Positions 11,442 through 22,408 of a stretch of DNA of 64,000 nucleotides are shown piece by piece. The stretch is from NCBI GenBank assembly GCA_021018815.1, contig JAITYX010000088.1, positions 248,001 through 312,000 of the forward strand, in the 5' to 3' direction. A program made the translations under genes and the position numbers. Below the pieces are notes generated by a model, which worked only from the letters and a program-made list of their open reading frames with translations, made no database searches and was not told where the DNA came from. Source of the DNA: Talinum fruticosum. Its lineage: Eukaryota; Streptophyta; Magnoliopsida; Caryophyllales; Talinaceae. Each line of letters begins with the position of its first letter. The first letter of the stretch is position 1.

Positions 11442-11805
11442 AATGTTGTTTAAAAATGCAGGAACCGGATGATGACAACGACGACGCACGAGCATACTCT
11501 ATAAATTTCAATGACTCATGAGATAATTAACATTATTATATAGCTAATTTATTTGGAGTTCTAAAAATCCTTAAACAAATAAAATTAATATAATTCTTAT
11601 AAACTTAATATTTCTAAAAATAAAATTCTTAGATTAAGATAAGCTTAATGAGCAAGATAATAGTGAGCTTGGAGGATTAAGAAATAGGATGGAGATTAAG
11701 GATGAGATTAAGATTGGGCTGAAATAAAGGGAAAACTTGCTAAGGATTTGGGCCCAAGCATTTGAAAGAGCCGGTCGGCCCAAGTGAGAGAGGAAGCAAG
11801 ATGGG

Positions 11806-11812
11806 TATAAAA
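11806..11812 (+). promoter_or_regulatory. TATA box of LTR A
   Basis: TATAAAA about 60 bases upstream of a CT-rich leader. The position fits the U3/R border of a long plant LTR. Confidence 0.55.
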
Positions 11813-14143
11813 GCTTAAGGTAACCTAAGAAGCTTTCATTTTTCCTAAACCTAAAATCTAGTAAACCCACAAACTCTCTCTCTCCCTCTCGCCCCTGCGT
11901 TCGTCCCACCTCCACCGCCAACCGACAACACCGGCTGCTCCCCGGCCGCGCCGACGACCACCTTCGGTCAGCCACCATCACCATCGCCATCGCCGGCATC
12001 ATTATCATACCACCCAAAAACGCAACCCCTTTTTCTGTCACTTCCCTCTTCCACCACCTCTTTATCTTCTGTCTCAGCCACCGGAAACGCCACCTCAACA
12101 CTACCGGCAACCACCGCCACCTCCTACCGCCTCTATCGTCACCGCCCAGCCGCGAAAGCCAGCACACCGCCGGTTGTGCTCCTGTTTGCGCCTGTTTCGC
12201 CCCAATTTTGCCCGGTTTGGATGCGGTTTCTCCGGTTCGAGCTCTGTCCAGCCTACCGCCACCTTGACCGGGCACCGACGCCGCGTGCTACTCCCGGCGA
12301 TCGCTCCGGCCGCCGACTACCTCCTCTCGTTTCGGCTTTCCCGATCTTCTACCACCACCTTCAACCACCTCAAAACCCCTCAAAAATTAACCCCCTTCAC
12401 CTTGGTTCTTAGGGTAATTTTTCGATTCTGTCGCTTCTTTTAATTTAATTTCTTAGCGTAAATTTCGGTTTCAGTTCGTTTAATTAAATTCTTAGGTTAA
12501 TTCTTCGATTCAGTTCTTCATTTCTTTTAATTTAAGTATTTAAGTTGTAATTAGTTATTGTTTCCTGCTTGAAGTTTAAAAGTTTGGTTATGGTATGTAT
12601 GTAATTGATGCATGGAGACTGGGAAAAATTTGGTGAGATCCGAATATACCGAACTTGAAGAAAGATTGTGGAAATCCTCGTATGAAGGATATTTTTGGAC
12701 AAATCCCTGTGCAAAGGACATTCATAAGTAATCCCGAGTCAGAATATTTTTTGTTAGTTTAAATAATTATTTAACCTAATGAAGAGATTAAGGGAAAGAT
12801 TGATGATGATAACTAATTCGGGCAGCATGTGAAACCGAAGAATGAGAAATTGACCTCTTTGGGGAAATAATTATGCCCTTACAAACTAAAATAAGGCTAG
12901 AAAAATTTGGAAGCTAGTATATAAAAGAATGAAAGTATTTAGGTAATAAAATAACTAATAACGAGTGATTAAAAGTATAACCTTTCTTTGATTTTAAAGT
13001 AAGTATTATATTAATACTATTCATTAATAAGTTTTGTTAGAAGAAGGGAAGTAAGTATTTGGTGTAATGCTTATACATATATTTATATACGCGTTTAGAA
13101 GAAACCGCACATATATTAAAGTTGTTCTATATATATATATATATATATATAAGTTATGCCCGCATTGTATAAAATAAGATAAATCAGTCATATGAATTAA
13201 AGATAACATTAATATCCTTTAGTAGAAGCTAACTTACTTAGTTTTCATTTCAAGTAATTTTGAAACGATTTAATAAATAAATAAGCCATAAAAATTCAGT
13301 TTATTAATAAAACTCTTATATCCTTAATTAAGGTCATCAAGCGCCAGCGTCGTGCGTTCATCCAGATTCCGCCCGTAAAGAAAAAGGAGGAACGTCGAGA
13401 CAAGGTACGTTCATTGATCGTGCCCTTCAATGTTTTATTTACAAACCAAGGCCGGATATGGCCGATATCAACAACAATAAAGAATTGTTTGCAAATAATA
13501 TTTGCCATCATTAATATGGACCCGCCCATCAAGTGCCATTATTTGGTACGCCCAATATTCAGGTTGGTAACACCGTAATCGTTAATCGCCTTCAACCGGA
13601 CTATCCGATCGGTCCGGGTGTGTGCACATACGTTTAGGGAAACCCGATGATCGTAAAGGGATCCATTCGGATAATTAATCAGCAACAGCTTTACATTATT
13701 CACTCCCCTCATTTACAAATGAATTGAAATGCATGCGCTCAACTCAATTACTTTATAACTACTATTTTACTACATGATAGTGAACGTATTGAGTTTCGGC
13801 TCACATTTCGGAAATGTTTTCTTGTTTTGTTTTAGGTAAAGATGTTGAAGATTTGAAACAAAGGTCTGTTAAGGACTTAGAGGCTCGCAGCGACAACCTA
13901 GTTAGGGTATCAAGGGTTAAGTGTCGTTGTCGTAGTTTACCGGATCGTAGTCTATCTTTATGCTTAATCTTTGTACGAGTTATAATTTATGCCTTCATGA
14001 GTCACTTGTTGTTGGTGGCAAAGCAAGTGTAACCGGCTATTGTCATAGCCTTGCCCTTTCCTCCGGTAAGGGCGGCGGTAATGCCCTCGACCTACATTCC
14101 GCCGCGCTAATTATCGGCTAGCGGCTTAGGGCGTTACGTGATG

Positions 14144-14156
14144 TGGTATCGTAGCC
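14144..14156 (+). other. Primer-binding site of chromovirus A
   Basis: TGGTATCGTAGCC lies five bases after the LTR end and resembles the complement of initiator tRNA-Met (TGGTATCAGAGCC). It primes minus-strand DNA synthesis. Confidence 0.75.
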
Positions 14157-14949
14157 TAGGTTTAAGAGATTCCTCGCGAGCCATATAGGAACCATGAGGA
14201 TTGAGTTAGAATAGGAAGTATAAGTGCCTTATTATTAAATGTTTGTATGAAGTGCGGAATGGAAAATACTCATAATGCCCAATTAAATCTCAAAGTTGTA
14301 AACAATAATTAACATGAGATTGATAATCCTAAACAAATGGAGGACCATACATCCATAAACTTTTATAAGCCTACCAATAGGAAGTTGACAAAACTCAACT
14401 CCCCTACCTATCCAAATTTCAAAGATAAATATCAACCCTATATATACCAAGGAAAGCATACCCAAAGGAACATATCTACCCCTACTGATTCTCCAACAAT
14501 ATAGGACAACAAACCAAAATGCCAAAAGGAACCCCAAAAGATATGATGGGAAGATTGATTAGGAATATAGAAGAGAAGTTGCAATTATTAAAGACCAAAA
14601 GGATGACTATAAGGACATTACATCTAGCAGGAAAGGCAAGACATATAGTAAAACATGATTATAGGAGATATTAGGGAAGCGAGTTTACATTTGACCAAAT
14701 TTTGAAGAAAATTAGGGCCGAGTTCTACTCTTCTCGACTGAAGGGAAAGAGTTTTAAGAATGAGATAACTTAGAAAAACCCCAAATGGATTTATTGAGGA
14801 AACCAAAACCACAAGTGGGAACCAAATTCCAAGAAAGGCCAAAACTCAACCAAATCAAAAATTTTGTGCCCGTTATCCATGAATCATGCAATATGATAGA
14901 ACCTTCGTAAAGAAATTCCGATAACAATGGTTAGGGAAGATTTTACCAC
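14157..14949. other. Decayed gag region of chromovirus A
   Basis: This lies between the primer site and protease, where gag belongs. I could not read a gag motif or a CCHC zinc knuckle on either strand. It is too short for a full gag, so part is deleted or beyond recognition. Confidence 0.45.
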
Positions 14950-15229
14950 TAACCTTAGGCAGTTTGATTTAATCGAGCATTAGATAATGCTGGGAAGAGA
15001 GAAAGGATTATCGAATTGTGATGCCAAGGATTTACTCGCGGAAAACAAAAGGGCGATAATAGAGAGTTGCTAAGGATAGAATATAGGCTATATCGCAATA
15101 AGAATGTAAGGAAATATTTCATGATATCTTTGGGTAAATACAACGAGACTTTTGAGAAAAAAATATATATATATATCAAGGTTATTGGTGTTATACTATT
15201 AAAAGAAAAAAAGTGAGACTCAAGGATAT
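14950..15229 (+). pseudogene. Protease remnant of chromovirus A
   Basis: Mixed-frame plus-strand reading gives 'FDLI' then, after a shift, 'NCDAKDLLAENKRAIIES' around 14,965-15,065. These match the position and style of the 'FDVILGMDWL......iDC....v.f' end of plant gypsy proteases, just upstream of RT. The active-site DTGA triad is not visible. Low-confidence remnant. Confidence 0.4.
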
Positions 15230-15970
15230 TCCGGTGATAAGTGAATTCCCTAATGTTTCCTTGAGGAACTTCCAGGATTGCCGCCCCGGAGAGAAGAATA
15301 TTTTGAAGTAGAATTATATCCGAAGCCCGACCAATTTCTAAAGCACCCTATAGAATGGCCCCAAGCAGAGTTGAAAGAATTGAAAGGTCAATTGGAAGAA
15401 CTTATGGAGAAAGGGTCTATCCAATTAAGTACTTTACCTTGGGAAGCACCGAGTGTTATTTGTGAAGAAAAAGGATGGCACCTTGCGGTTATGCATTGAT
15501 TATAAGGAGTTGAATAAACTTACGATCAAGAATAAATATCCTCTACCCCGGATCGACGATTTACTCGATCAATTACAAGGTGTTGAAATATTTTCAAAAA
15601 TAGACTTAAGGTCCGGATGCCATCAAATTAGGATAAGGAATGAAGACATACCCAAAACTGCATTTCGAACTAGGTATGACCATTGTGAGTCTATTGTCAT
15701 GCCTTTTGGGTTAACTAATGCACCAGCCAAGTTCATGGATATGATGAATAAGATTTTCGGACGTTACCTGGACAAGTTTGTGGTCGTTTTCATTGATGAT
15801 ATATTGATACGCTCGGGAATAAAGAGGAACATGTCCATCATTTGAGGATAGTATTACAAGTCTTAAGGGAGCACCACTTATAGGCCAAATTACAAAAATG
15901 TGAGTTCCGATTAAATGAAGTGACGTTTTTAGGACATGTGGTATCCTAAGAGGGGATAAAGGTAGACCCA
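15230..15970 (+). pseudogene. Reverse transcriptase of chromovirus A (frameshifted)
   Basis: The entry motif 'VISEFPNV...LPGLPPRRE' leads into a thumb/finger region with 'PQAELKELKGQLEELMEKGS'. A frame change at about 15,455 gives '[20 protein letters not shown]', '[16 protein letters not shown]' and '[15 protein letters not shown]'. The catalytic box reads [11 protein letters not shown] (15,775-15,810). Another shift after 'IDDILIRSG' breaks the frame. '[13 protein letters not shown]' and 'EWPGPTN' follow. This polymerase would copy the element RNA. All catalytic aspartates are retained, so loss of function comes from frameshifts rather than active-site loss. Confidence 0.9.
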
Positions 15971-16620
15971 CACAAGGTACAAGCGCTTACCGAATGGCCC
16001 GGACCAACCAATGTTATTGAGGTGAGAAGTTTTCTAGGATTTGTTGGATACTATCGAAGATTTTTACAAGGTTTTTCAAAACTAGCCCCGCCTATGACTA
16101 ACCTCTTAAAGAAAACCACCAAATTTGAATGGTCTACTGAGTGTGAAAAAGCATTCCAAACCTTGAACGACAAGCCGACTATTGCCCCAAGATCGACCCT
16201 TAAAGAAGGTAAGGAATATACCATCTATAGTAATGCTTCGAAGAGCTTAATAGGGTGCGTATTGATGCAAAATGGTAAAATGGTAGCCTATGCTTATCGG
16301 CAATGAAAACCATATGAAGGAAATTACCCTACTCATGATTTGGAATTAGTCTGTAGTCGTGTTTACTTCAAAAATTTGGAGACATTATTTATACTGGAGT
16401 ATCTTGTGAGGTATATACCGATCACCAAAGTTTGAAGTACGTGTTCACTCAAAAGGAGCTTAATTTGAGGCAAAGGAGATGGGTAGAACTGCTAAAGGAT
16501 TATGACTTGGAGATTCAATACCGTCCAGGTAAAGCCAACATCGTAGTTGACGCCTTAAGTGGAAAAACTCAACATAATGTGAATACCTTGATTATCACCC
16601 AACCAACCCTTATTCGGGAA
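15971..16620 (+). pseudogene. RNase H of chromovirus A (broken, altered catalytic Asp)
   Basis: RT connects through '[20 protein letters not shown]' (16,025-16,085) to an RNase H with '[20 protein letters not shown]' (16,218-16,280). In related elements the first residue triplet reads YSDAS, so the usual catalytic Asp appears here as Asn. The domain continues with a frame break at about 16,305-16,430, then '[20 protein letters not shown]' and '[14 protein letters not shown]', where the final Asp is retained. Function is RNA strand removal during replication. Confidence 0.88.
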
Positions 16621-17670
16621 TTACACAGAGTAGAAATTGAGATCATTCGACACCAAGGAGACAAAGGGGTGCTAAACTTTTTAGAAGTCAAACCGTCAAT
16701 TGCGGATGAGATCAAAATAGGACAGAGGAAAGATGAGAAGTTGGTGAGGATTAAGCAGAATATTAAAAAGGGATAAATTCCCGGGACTCATCTTACATGA
16801 GAACAGAACTTTGAGATTCCAAAATCGTTGTGTGTGCCCGACCAAGAGGAGATTAAAATGAAGATTTTAGATGAAGCTAATACGACTTTATATTTTGTCC
16901 ATCCTGGAGGAACAAAAATGTATGTAGATCAAAGGAAGAATTTCTGGTGGCCCAACATGAAACGAGAAGTTGTGAGATGTGGATAGGTGTCTTGCATGTC
17001 AAAAGAGTAAAGGCAGAACACCAACGCCCTATGGGCGAGTTAAAGACCTTGGAGATTCCAACCTGGAAATGGGATTCTATATTAATGGATTTCATCGTAG
17101 GACTCCCTCAATCCGCCACCAGGAAAAATGCCATTTGGACGATAGTTGATTGTCTTACAAAGTCCGCACACTTCACACTAATTGGTGACAATTGGACCGT
17201 GGACAAATTAGCTCAAGTATACTTAAAAGAGATTGTCGGACTTCATAGAATAACCAAAGATACAAGTGTCCGATAGAGGCACCTGATTCCAATCTCGATT
17301 TTAGGAAGCCTTACAACAAGCTTTTGGGACATAAGTTGAACTTTAGTAGCTCATACCTTCCAGAGACAAATGGTCAAACCGAAAGAGTTAACCAAATCCT
17401 ATAAGATATGTTACGAGCTGGCATCCTTGATTTCCAAGGAAAATGGGAAGAGTATCTCGCTCCGATTAATTTTTATACAATAACGACTACCGAGCCACAA
17501 TAAAAATGGCCCCATTTGAAGCCCTCTATGGAAGAAGATGTAGAACCCTCTTGTGTTGGAGCGATTTGGATGAGATGCTCACCATAGGACCAGAGTTGAT
17601 ACAAGATACTACTGAAACAGATGAGAGTAATATAACAGACGAATCGAGAAGCTCGAGTAGACAAAAGAGC
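16621..17670 (+). pseudogene. Integrase of chromovirus A (broken)
   Basis: The zinc-binding region reads 'HPGGTKMYVDQRKNFWWPNM', then a shifted 'CLACQKSKAEHQRP' (16,895-17,030). The core has 'PTWKWDSILMDFIVGLPQS' with the first catalytic Asp and TIVDCLTKSAHF (17,060-17,175). A frameshifted 'VSDRG'-like segment lies at about 17,262. 'ETNGQTERVNQI' holds the catalytic Glu (17,357-17,398). The end reads 'MAPFEALYGRRCRTLLCWSD'. The DD35E order is complete in the DNA but split over frames, with a stop near 17,403. Confidence 0.88.
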
Positions 17671-18133
17671 TATGCAGATCGACGACGGAAACCTCTAGAA
17701 TTTCACGTAGGGGATATAGTCTTTCTCAAAGTATCCCCAACCAAAGGAATCGAAAGATTCAGAATTAAGGGGAAATTAAGCCCTAGATACATTGGGCCAT
17801 ATGAGATACTTCGGAAGTTAAACCCTATGATCTATAAATTATCCTTACCAGTTGATCCGGAGAATAACCATGATGTTTTTCACATATCTCAACTTTGGAA
17901 ATACATATCCGACCTAAGCAACATCATAGAGGTTAAACCAGTGGCTATCGCCTAGAACTTAACACATGAGGAATATTCGGTCCAAATCCTAGATCGGAGG
18001 ATTGAACAATTACGTACTAAAACTATTCCTCCGGTCAAGGTTTTATGGCCAAATCATACTTCAACCGCAGCCACTCGAGGAAACCGAGGAAGATATGAGA
18101 AACCAGTACCCACATTTATTCTAAGATAATATT
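17671..18133 (+). pseudogene. Integrase C-terminus and chromodomain-like tail of chromovirus A
   Basis: The GPY/F-type module is clear: 'SYADRRRKPLEFHVGDIVFL', 'LSPRYIGPYEILRKLNP' and 'NHDVFHISQLWKY' (17,660-17,905). A stop at 17,953 is followed by 'EEYSVQILDRRIEQLRTKTI', 'PPVKVLWPNHT' and an acidic end with 'EETEEDMRNQYPHLF' read in a shifted frame. This matches the chromodomain-like tail of Tekay/Del chromoviruses, which is thought to steer integration to heterochromatin. That placement is the main reason for calling A a chromovirus. Confidence 0.82.
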
Positions 18134-18175
18134 TATACCATTTCACCTACAAGTTTCGAGGACGAAACTTATTCT

Positions 18176-18186
18176 AAGGGGGAAGA
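18176..18186 (+). other. Polypurine tract of chromovirus A
   Basis: AAGGGGGAAGA follows the conserved TTTCGAGGACGAAA block (18,153-18,166). It primes plus-strand synthesis, and the 3' LTR should begin at 18,188 (TG). Confidence 0.8.
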
Positions 18187-18187
18187 C

Positions 18188-20160
18188 TGAGTGTCGGATT
18201 TATGGAGTTCAAAAAGTAATTAAATCCTCGAGGTTGAACCGAGCGTGAAAGTAAGTAAAGCTAATGGGAATTGAATAATGAAAAGTAAGTAAGAGGTACA
18301 TAATTAAGGATGGGCGAGCAAGAATCGATTAAATAAGGTAAGAGATATTAAATGGGAAATTGAAGTTGGGAAATAGCAAGTTAGGGACGGTAAAGTGGAA
18401 CTAAGCCATACTCATGTCTAAGACCTTTGAGAATGAATTAAATTAAACGGTGAGTAGGGATAAAGGAAACTCGGTAACATAAGTTTAAGGTTATATGGTT
18501 GAATGAGGGCAAAAGACAATAATGAAAAGTAAGTAAGAGGTACATAATTAAGGATGGGCGAGCAAGAATCGATTAAATAAGGTAAGAGATATTAAATGGG
18601 AAATTGAGGTTGGGAAATAGCAAGTTAGGGACGGTAAAGTGGAACTAAGCCATACTCATGTCTAAGACCTTTAAGAATGAATTAAATTAAACGGTGAGTA
18701 GGGATAAAGGAAACTCGGTAACATAAGTTTAAGGTTATATGGTTGAATGAGGGCAAAAGAGGTTGGTTTATAAAATGAGGTCATGAAATGGGGAAGTGAA
18801 GTAAAGACAACGAATTGTGAGATGTTCGGACGTCGAATCGGGTGGTATCCGTTTGTGGTTATTGTGGCTCGGAAAATGGAAATTAATCGTATTCGAATGG
18901 TGGATTGAGGAAGGTATAGTTGGAAAGAGTTGAGAATGATTGCTTGCTTTGAATGGTGATTGTTTGTACTATGTGATTGCTTTACGTGATGCTCAAAAAT
19001 AGTTTCGAAAGGAGTTTTGTATTTTACATGAAATGATTCTTGAATGCAATTTCTTGTGAACCGCCTTTTGAACGTGAATGTGTTTTAAAGAAGCAAAGTT
19101 GATTTGAGAAAGTGAATTTATAAGGGTGACACGTGGTGTCATGCCTTCCTTGATACCAAATCGATTGAGAAAGTTGTGAAGTGAATGTGATGAATAAGAA
19201 TGTGCAAATAGTTTTGAATCGACAGAGCTAGAATCGTTCAACGATACTCGAAGGGTTCGAACCGGGGACGCCCAACTAGAAACTTCGAGGGAAGGGTTCT
19301 AATAGGGGTCCTGCAGAGGCAGGATGCCCGCCCCGAGACTTCCCGAAGATAGGTCCCGGGAGCCTTTTTGTCGGGGTCGCGCCACGAGATGAAAGAAGTG
19401 CTAGTTCGAATCCTCGAAGGCCCGGAAAAGTTGATTCAACCCCAAAAGTATGTTCATGAATGTGAAACTATGTTTTAAGTGATTGAAGAGTCTTGATCTT
19501 TCTCATTGCAAGAGATTTCATCGAAGTATATAGATTTGAATTGTATTATTATGCTTTCGTAGATTTCGTTATTATGAGTATTATGAGTAAAGAATTTCCA
19601 TTTTAAGGGTAAAAGACTCCGGTGAGCCCGTGGATTAATGCTCACCCCCACAAATTGCCCCGTCCCCACCCGAGTGTTGCGAGTACACTTTCGAAGCATA
19701 ATCTACACTTAGCACGCTTTGGACTTCTACCGATTATTGACGGTTGAAGCAACCCAAGTGGTCTGTCATGCATTGTTTGTTTCTAAATGATTGTACTTGT
19801 AATTTAGTGCATATAGTTGTACCAAATGTATAGTAACCAGTTAGATTGTTTTAAGTTTTACCGCATGATTGGTTGAACTTCGGCGTGTGGCCCTTGAGTT
19901 GTATACTCCGAGCATGTGGCTCGTCGAGTTTTATTATGCTTTTTATGCAGGATTTTAAGGCTTTAAGCCTATGGGTTAGTCCATGTTACAAACGGAACTC
20001 TGCCGAAATTTTCAGAGAATCTCGGATTCTTTTGGGAAAACCACCGGTATTACTTTTAAGTTGAGTTTAGACAGCCGGACCAACACCGAGAAAGAGCCTT
20101 GGGAGTTCCTTTAAGGAACTTTGGCGATGTAATACCCCGGGGGTGTTTTGCGGTGTTACA
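18188..20160 (+). repeat. 5' LTR of element B (first ~1.5 kb missing)
   Basis: From GAGTGTCGGATTTATGG onward this matches 23,892-24,884 plus 28,591-29,307 of the 3' LTR. The equivalent of 22,409-23,891 is absent. Instead the polypurine tract of A directly abuts it. It ends CGGTGTTACA at 20,160. A 244-bp tandem duplication inside it is not found in the 3' LTR. Confidence 0.85.
18277..18764 (+). repeat. 244-bp tandem duplication in 5' LTR B
   Basis: The unit starts AATGAAAAGTAAGTAAGAGG at 18,277 and again at 18,521. The copies are near-identical by eye. The 3' LTR of B (23,978 onward) has a single copy, so the duplication arose after insertion or in this LTR only. Confidence 0.92.
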
Positions 20161-20165
20161 TTTTA

Positions 20166-20177
20166 TGGTATCGAGCA
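20166..20177 (+). other. Primer-binding site of element B
   Basis: TGGTATCGAGCA lies five bases after the LTR end, in the same spacing as in A. It is a tRNA-Met-type primer site. Confidence 0.75.
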
Positions 20178-20460
20178 TAGATTTTGGTGACCTTAGGTTT
20201 GCATTGCATATAGCCGTCTAGGATCCTTGTTATGTGATTATGTGCCTTGCTTGTGACGATTGTGTGCATGGTTTTAAGTGTAACTTCTAACTCGGGAGGG
20301 GTTGCTTAGTGGACTCGGTTCGAATTAACCAATTGGTAGTTGCTCTTTCGGATGAGAATGTGCACCGACGGACTGTTTTACTCTTTGGTTAAGATACTTA
20401 TTATGTGTACCCTAAGTATAAGGAAGTAACACCACTTGAATGTCTTAGGTGATCAAAAAA

Positions 20461-21226
20461 ATGGCATTTTCTTGGGGAGATTATACTTATATGCCTTTTT
20501 GGTACGCGGCCTGCAACGCCGTATTCTTTTGGAGAGTCATGGAGTTGAGTAATGAATGGAATATCGTCTATACAACTTCGGACTTCGGGACGAAGAATTT
20601 TATTCGGAATCCGCCTTTGGATGGCCCATGGGCGAGAATTACGGTCCGCCTAAGGGCTACCATACCCTTTCGGGGTTGGTGTCCCTTCTCATATCGAGAA
20701 TTGGTCACGTTCTTATGGAACGTGGGACCACTACTCCATGAGTTGGACGAACTTACACCGAGGGCTAGAGAGGCCATCAAGAACCATCTTATTCAAGTCC
20801 ATTTGATTGAGCCTAACGAGAACCCGGGATATTAGAGGAGGCGGGGCTTCATACGAAAGGCGGAAGATGGCCACCTTGCTCCATGATATGCCCTACTTCC
20901 AAACCTACCAAAGGGTGGCGACTATGTGGGCCGGATGGGCGGACTCTATACCAGGAGACGAGGTGTACCACCCCGAGGGTTGGACAACTACCATGAAGCT
21001 GAATGCACGACTTGGTGATGAACATGGTGGGCATCGAGTGGGCACCCATCGAAGAGATAGGAAACCGTCTAGCGCTCGCGCCACCTCCGGAATCTAGCAA
21101 TTCTACGGGACAGGAGGGGTTGGCTCAAGTGAAGCCGGAATGGAGACGGGAGATAGAACGGAGACGGGGAGCGAAATGGAGACCGAAGACGATGAAAACT
21201 CGCCGGGAGATTCTTCGGACGAGTAA
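20461..21226 (+). pseudogene. Unknown acidic-tailed protein of element B (frameshifted)
   Basis: I do not recognise this protein. An ATG at 20,461 opens MAFSWGDYTYMPFWYAACNA and runs about 124 residues to 20,835. An overlapping frame from about 20,807 contains MATLLHDMPYFQTYQRVATM. Another frame from 21,003 contains NMVGIEWAPIEEIGNRLALA and PPPESS. The last part, ending TAA at 21,226, is Glu/Asp/Ser/Thr-rich: 'METGDRTETGSEMETEDDEN' then 'SPGDSSDE'. The frame changes suggest one ancestral protein of roughly 250 residues, rich in aromatic residues at the N-terminus and ending in an acidic tail. I see no zinc knuckle, protease, RT or integrase motif. It occupies the place where gag normally sits. 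Which frames were truly joined is inference. Confidence 0.45.
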
Positions 21227-22395
21227 TATATAGAAGGAGTTATTGGGGACAAGTGAGTGATATAAATTCCCCTTTTGACATAGTGTTGTAATAATTCGAG
21301 TGGTTCATGTACATATGTGTAACTAGGATAGAAATGGGAAGATACCGATACTACACCTTGAACAATTTTACGTATAAAGTTGTACAAAAGAATGTTTGCA
21401 CAGATTGTGTATAAGGTTGTACAAAAGAATAATGCATGATATTCATTGGAGCATTGGTACGGACATATTGTGAAAAGGATGGAACCCTTCTATTAATGTG
21501 GCTTGAGGATAAAGTAAATAGACATTATGCATTCGTATACGAGACGGAGGGGTGTTTTGTTGTTCGAAGTATAGCCTCGATCGCGAATGGAAACCATATT
21601 ATCGTCCCACTTAGAAGTGTTGGGAGTTGAGGAGTAGGAGACCCGACCCTTAGGGAGAAATAGCGGAGACGAACGAGGGAATATTGATACTTACTCGGCT
21701 ATCATAGGTGCCCTGAGTTATTTGGTGATCTCCTTATCCGAAATATTTAGTTGTTGGAAGTCTTAATACCTCTAAGTTCGACTCGACTTCGCTATCCGTA
21801 TTAATCCTACTTCCGGACCCCATCCACTTCCTTTAACAAAGCTAACCCCAAGCATACGTATCATTACGCCAATCGATCGTGAATGTAGCTATGGGCGAGC
21901 CATTGAGGTAGTTAGCTCCAACTAGCTCAACTATGGGTTCGATTGGCCATATGGGAGCAAAGACCAAGGAAGTAGCGTGGCCATATGGAATTGATCACTC
22001 TTGCGTTAGCATCATCGTAGTTGGGGTATCGAAATTGTGGGGCACGAATTGTTCGATACCAAGAATACCCACGCAACATTTGAAAGCTAATGCGCGGATT
22101 GCATCGGTGGTAGTGAAGGCATTAGGGATCCGGCGTAAGATAAGTGACGGGATCACAACCTCTAAGCCAACTATTTGCCCTTCGAGTGCGATTTGCTCCT
22201 CGGGCCCAAAATAGAGTGAGTAGACGCACAAGGTAGCGGTACAAAGGAGACTGGAACTCATTGATCCTCGGTAAAACTAATTGCCTTTGTGAATCGGAAT
22301 TCGAGCTCCGCAGCACTTGTATGAACGACCTGTATTTATGTGAATGTTCGTAGCCTGGATGCTACTACTGCGAATTTCGAGGACGAAATTCTTGT
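21227..22395 (+). other. Rest of element B interior, with a second short open frame
   Basis: An open frame at 21,436-21,630 encodes 64 residues with 'DGTLLLMWLEDKVNRHYAFV' and a VPLRSVGS end, of no recognised family. The remaining sequence to the polypurine tract has no clear coding signal. It ends in the TTTCGAGGACGAAA block (22,376-22,389) shared with A. Confidence 0.4.
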
Positions 22396-22408
22396 AAGGA
22401 GGGAGAAA
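22396..22408 (+). other. Polypurine tract of element B
   Basis: AAGGAGGGAGAAA lies directly before the 3' LTR start TGTAATACCCGG at 22,409. Confidence 0.85.

Larger units (their letters stand above)
11294..14138 (+). repeat. 5' LTR of chromovirus A
   Basis: The LTR begins CGTAACACCCCG (ancestral TGTAACACC, first base changed) and ends GGGCGTTACG. In the other copy the end reads GCGTTACA. From 12,615 to 14,138 it is near-identical by eye to 29,308-30,873. It contains an AT microsatellite, a TATA box at 11,806, and a CT/CCA-rich leader (11,870-12,400) that mimics a plant 5'UTR. The long minus-strand open frame opposite this leader is low-complexity and is not a gene. Confidence 0.88.

Noticed and set aside
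11634..12275. 213-codon minus-strand frame
   Set aside because: Lies opposite the CCA/CT-rich leader of LTR A, has low-complexity Arg/Gly/Trp composition and no partner or motif.
13814..14032. 72-codon frame conserved at 30,503-30,721
   Set aside because: Conservation is due to both being copies of the same LTR; no start context, domain or codon bias argues for a gene.
19873..20064. 63-codon frame repeated at 29,020-29,211
   Set aside because: Again the two LTR copies of element B; it is LTR sequence near the end of the repeat.
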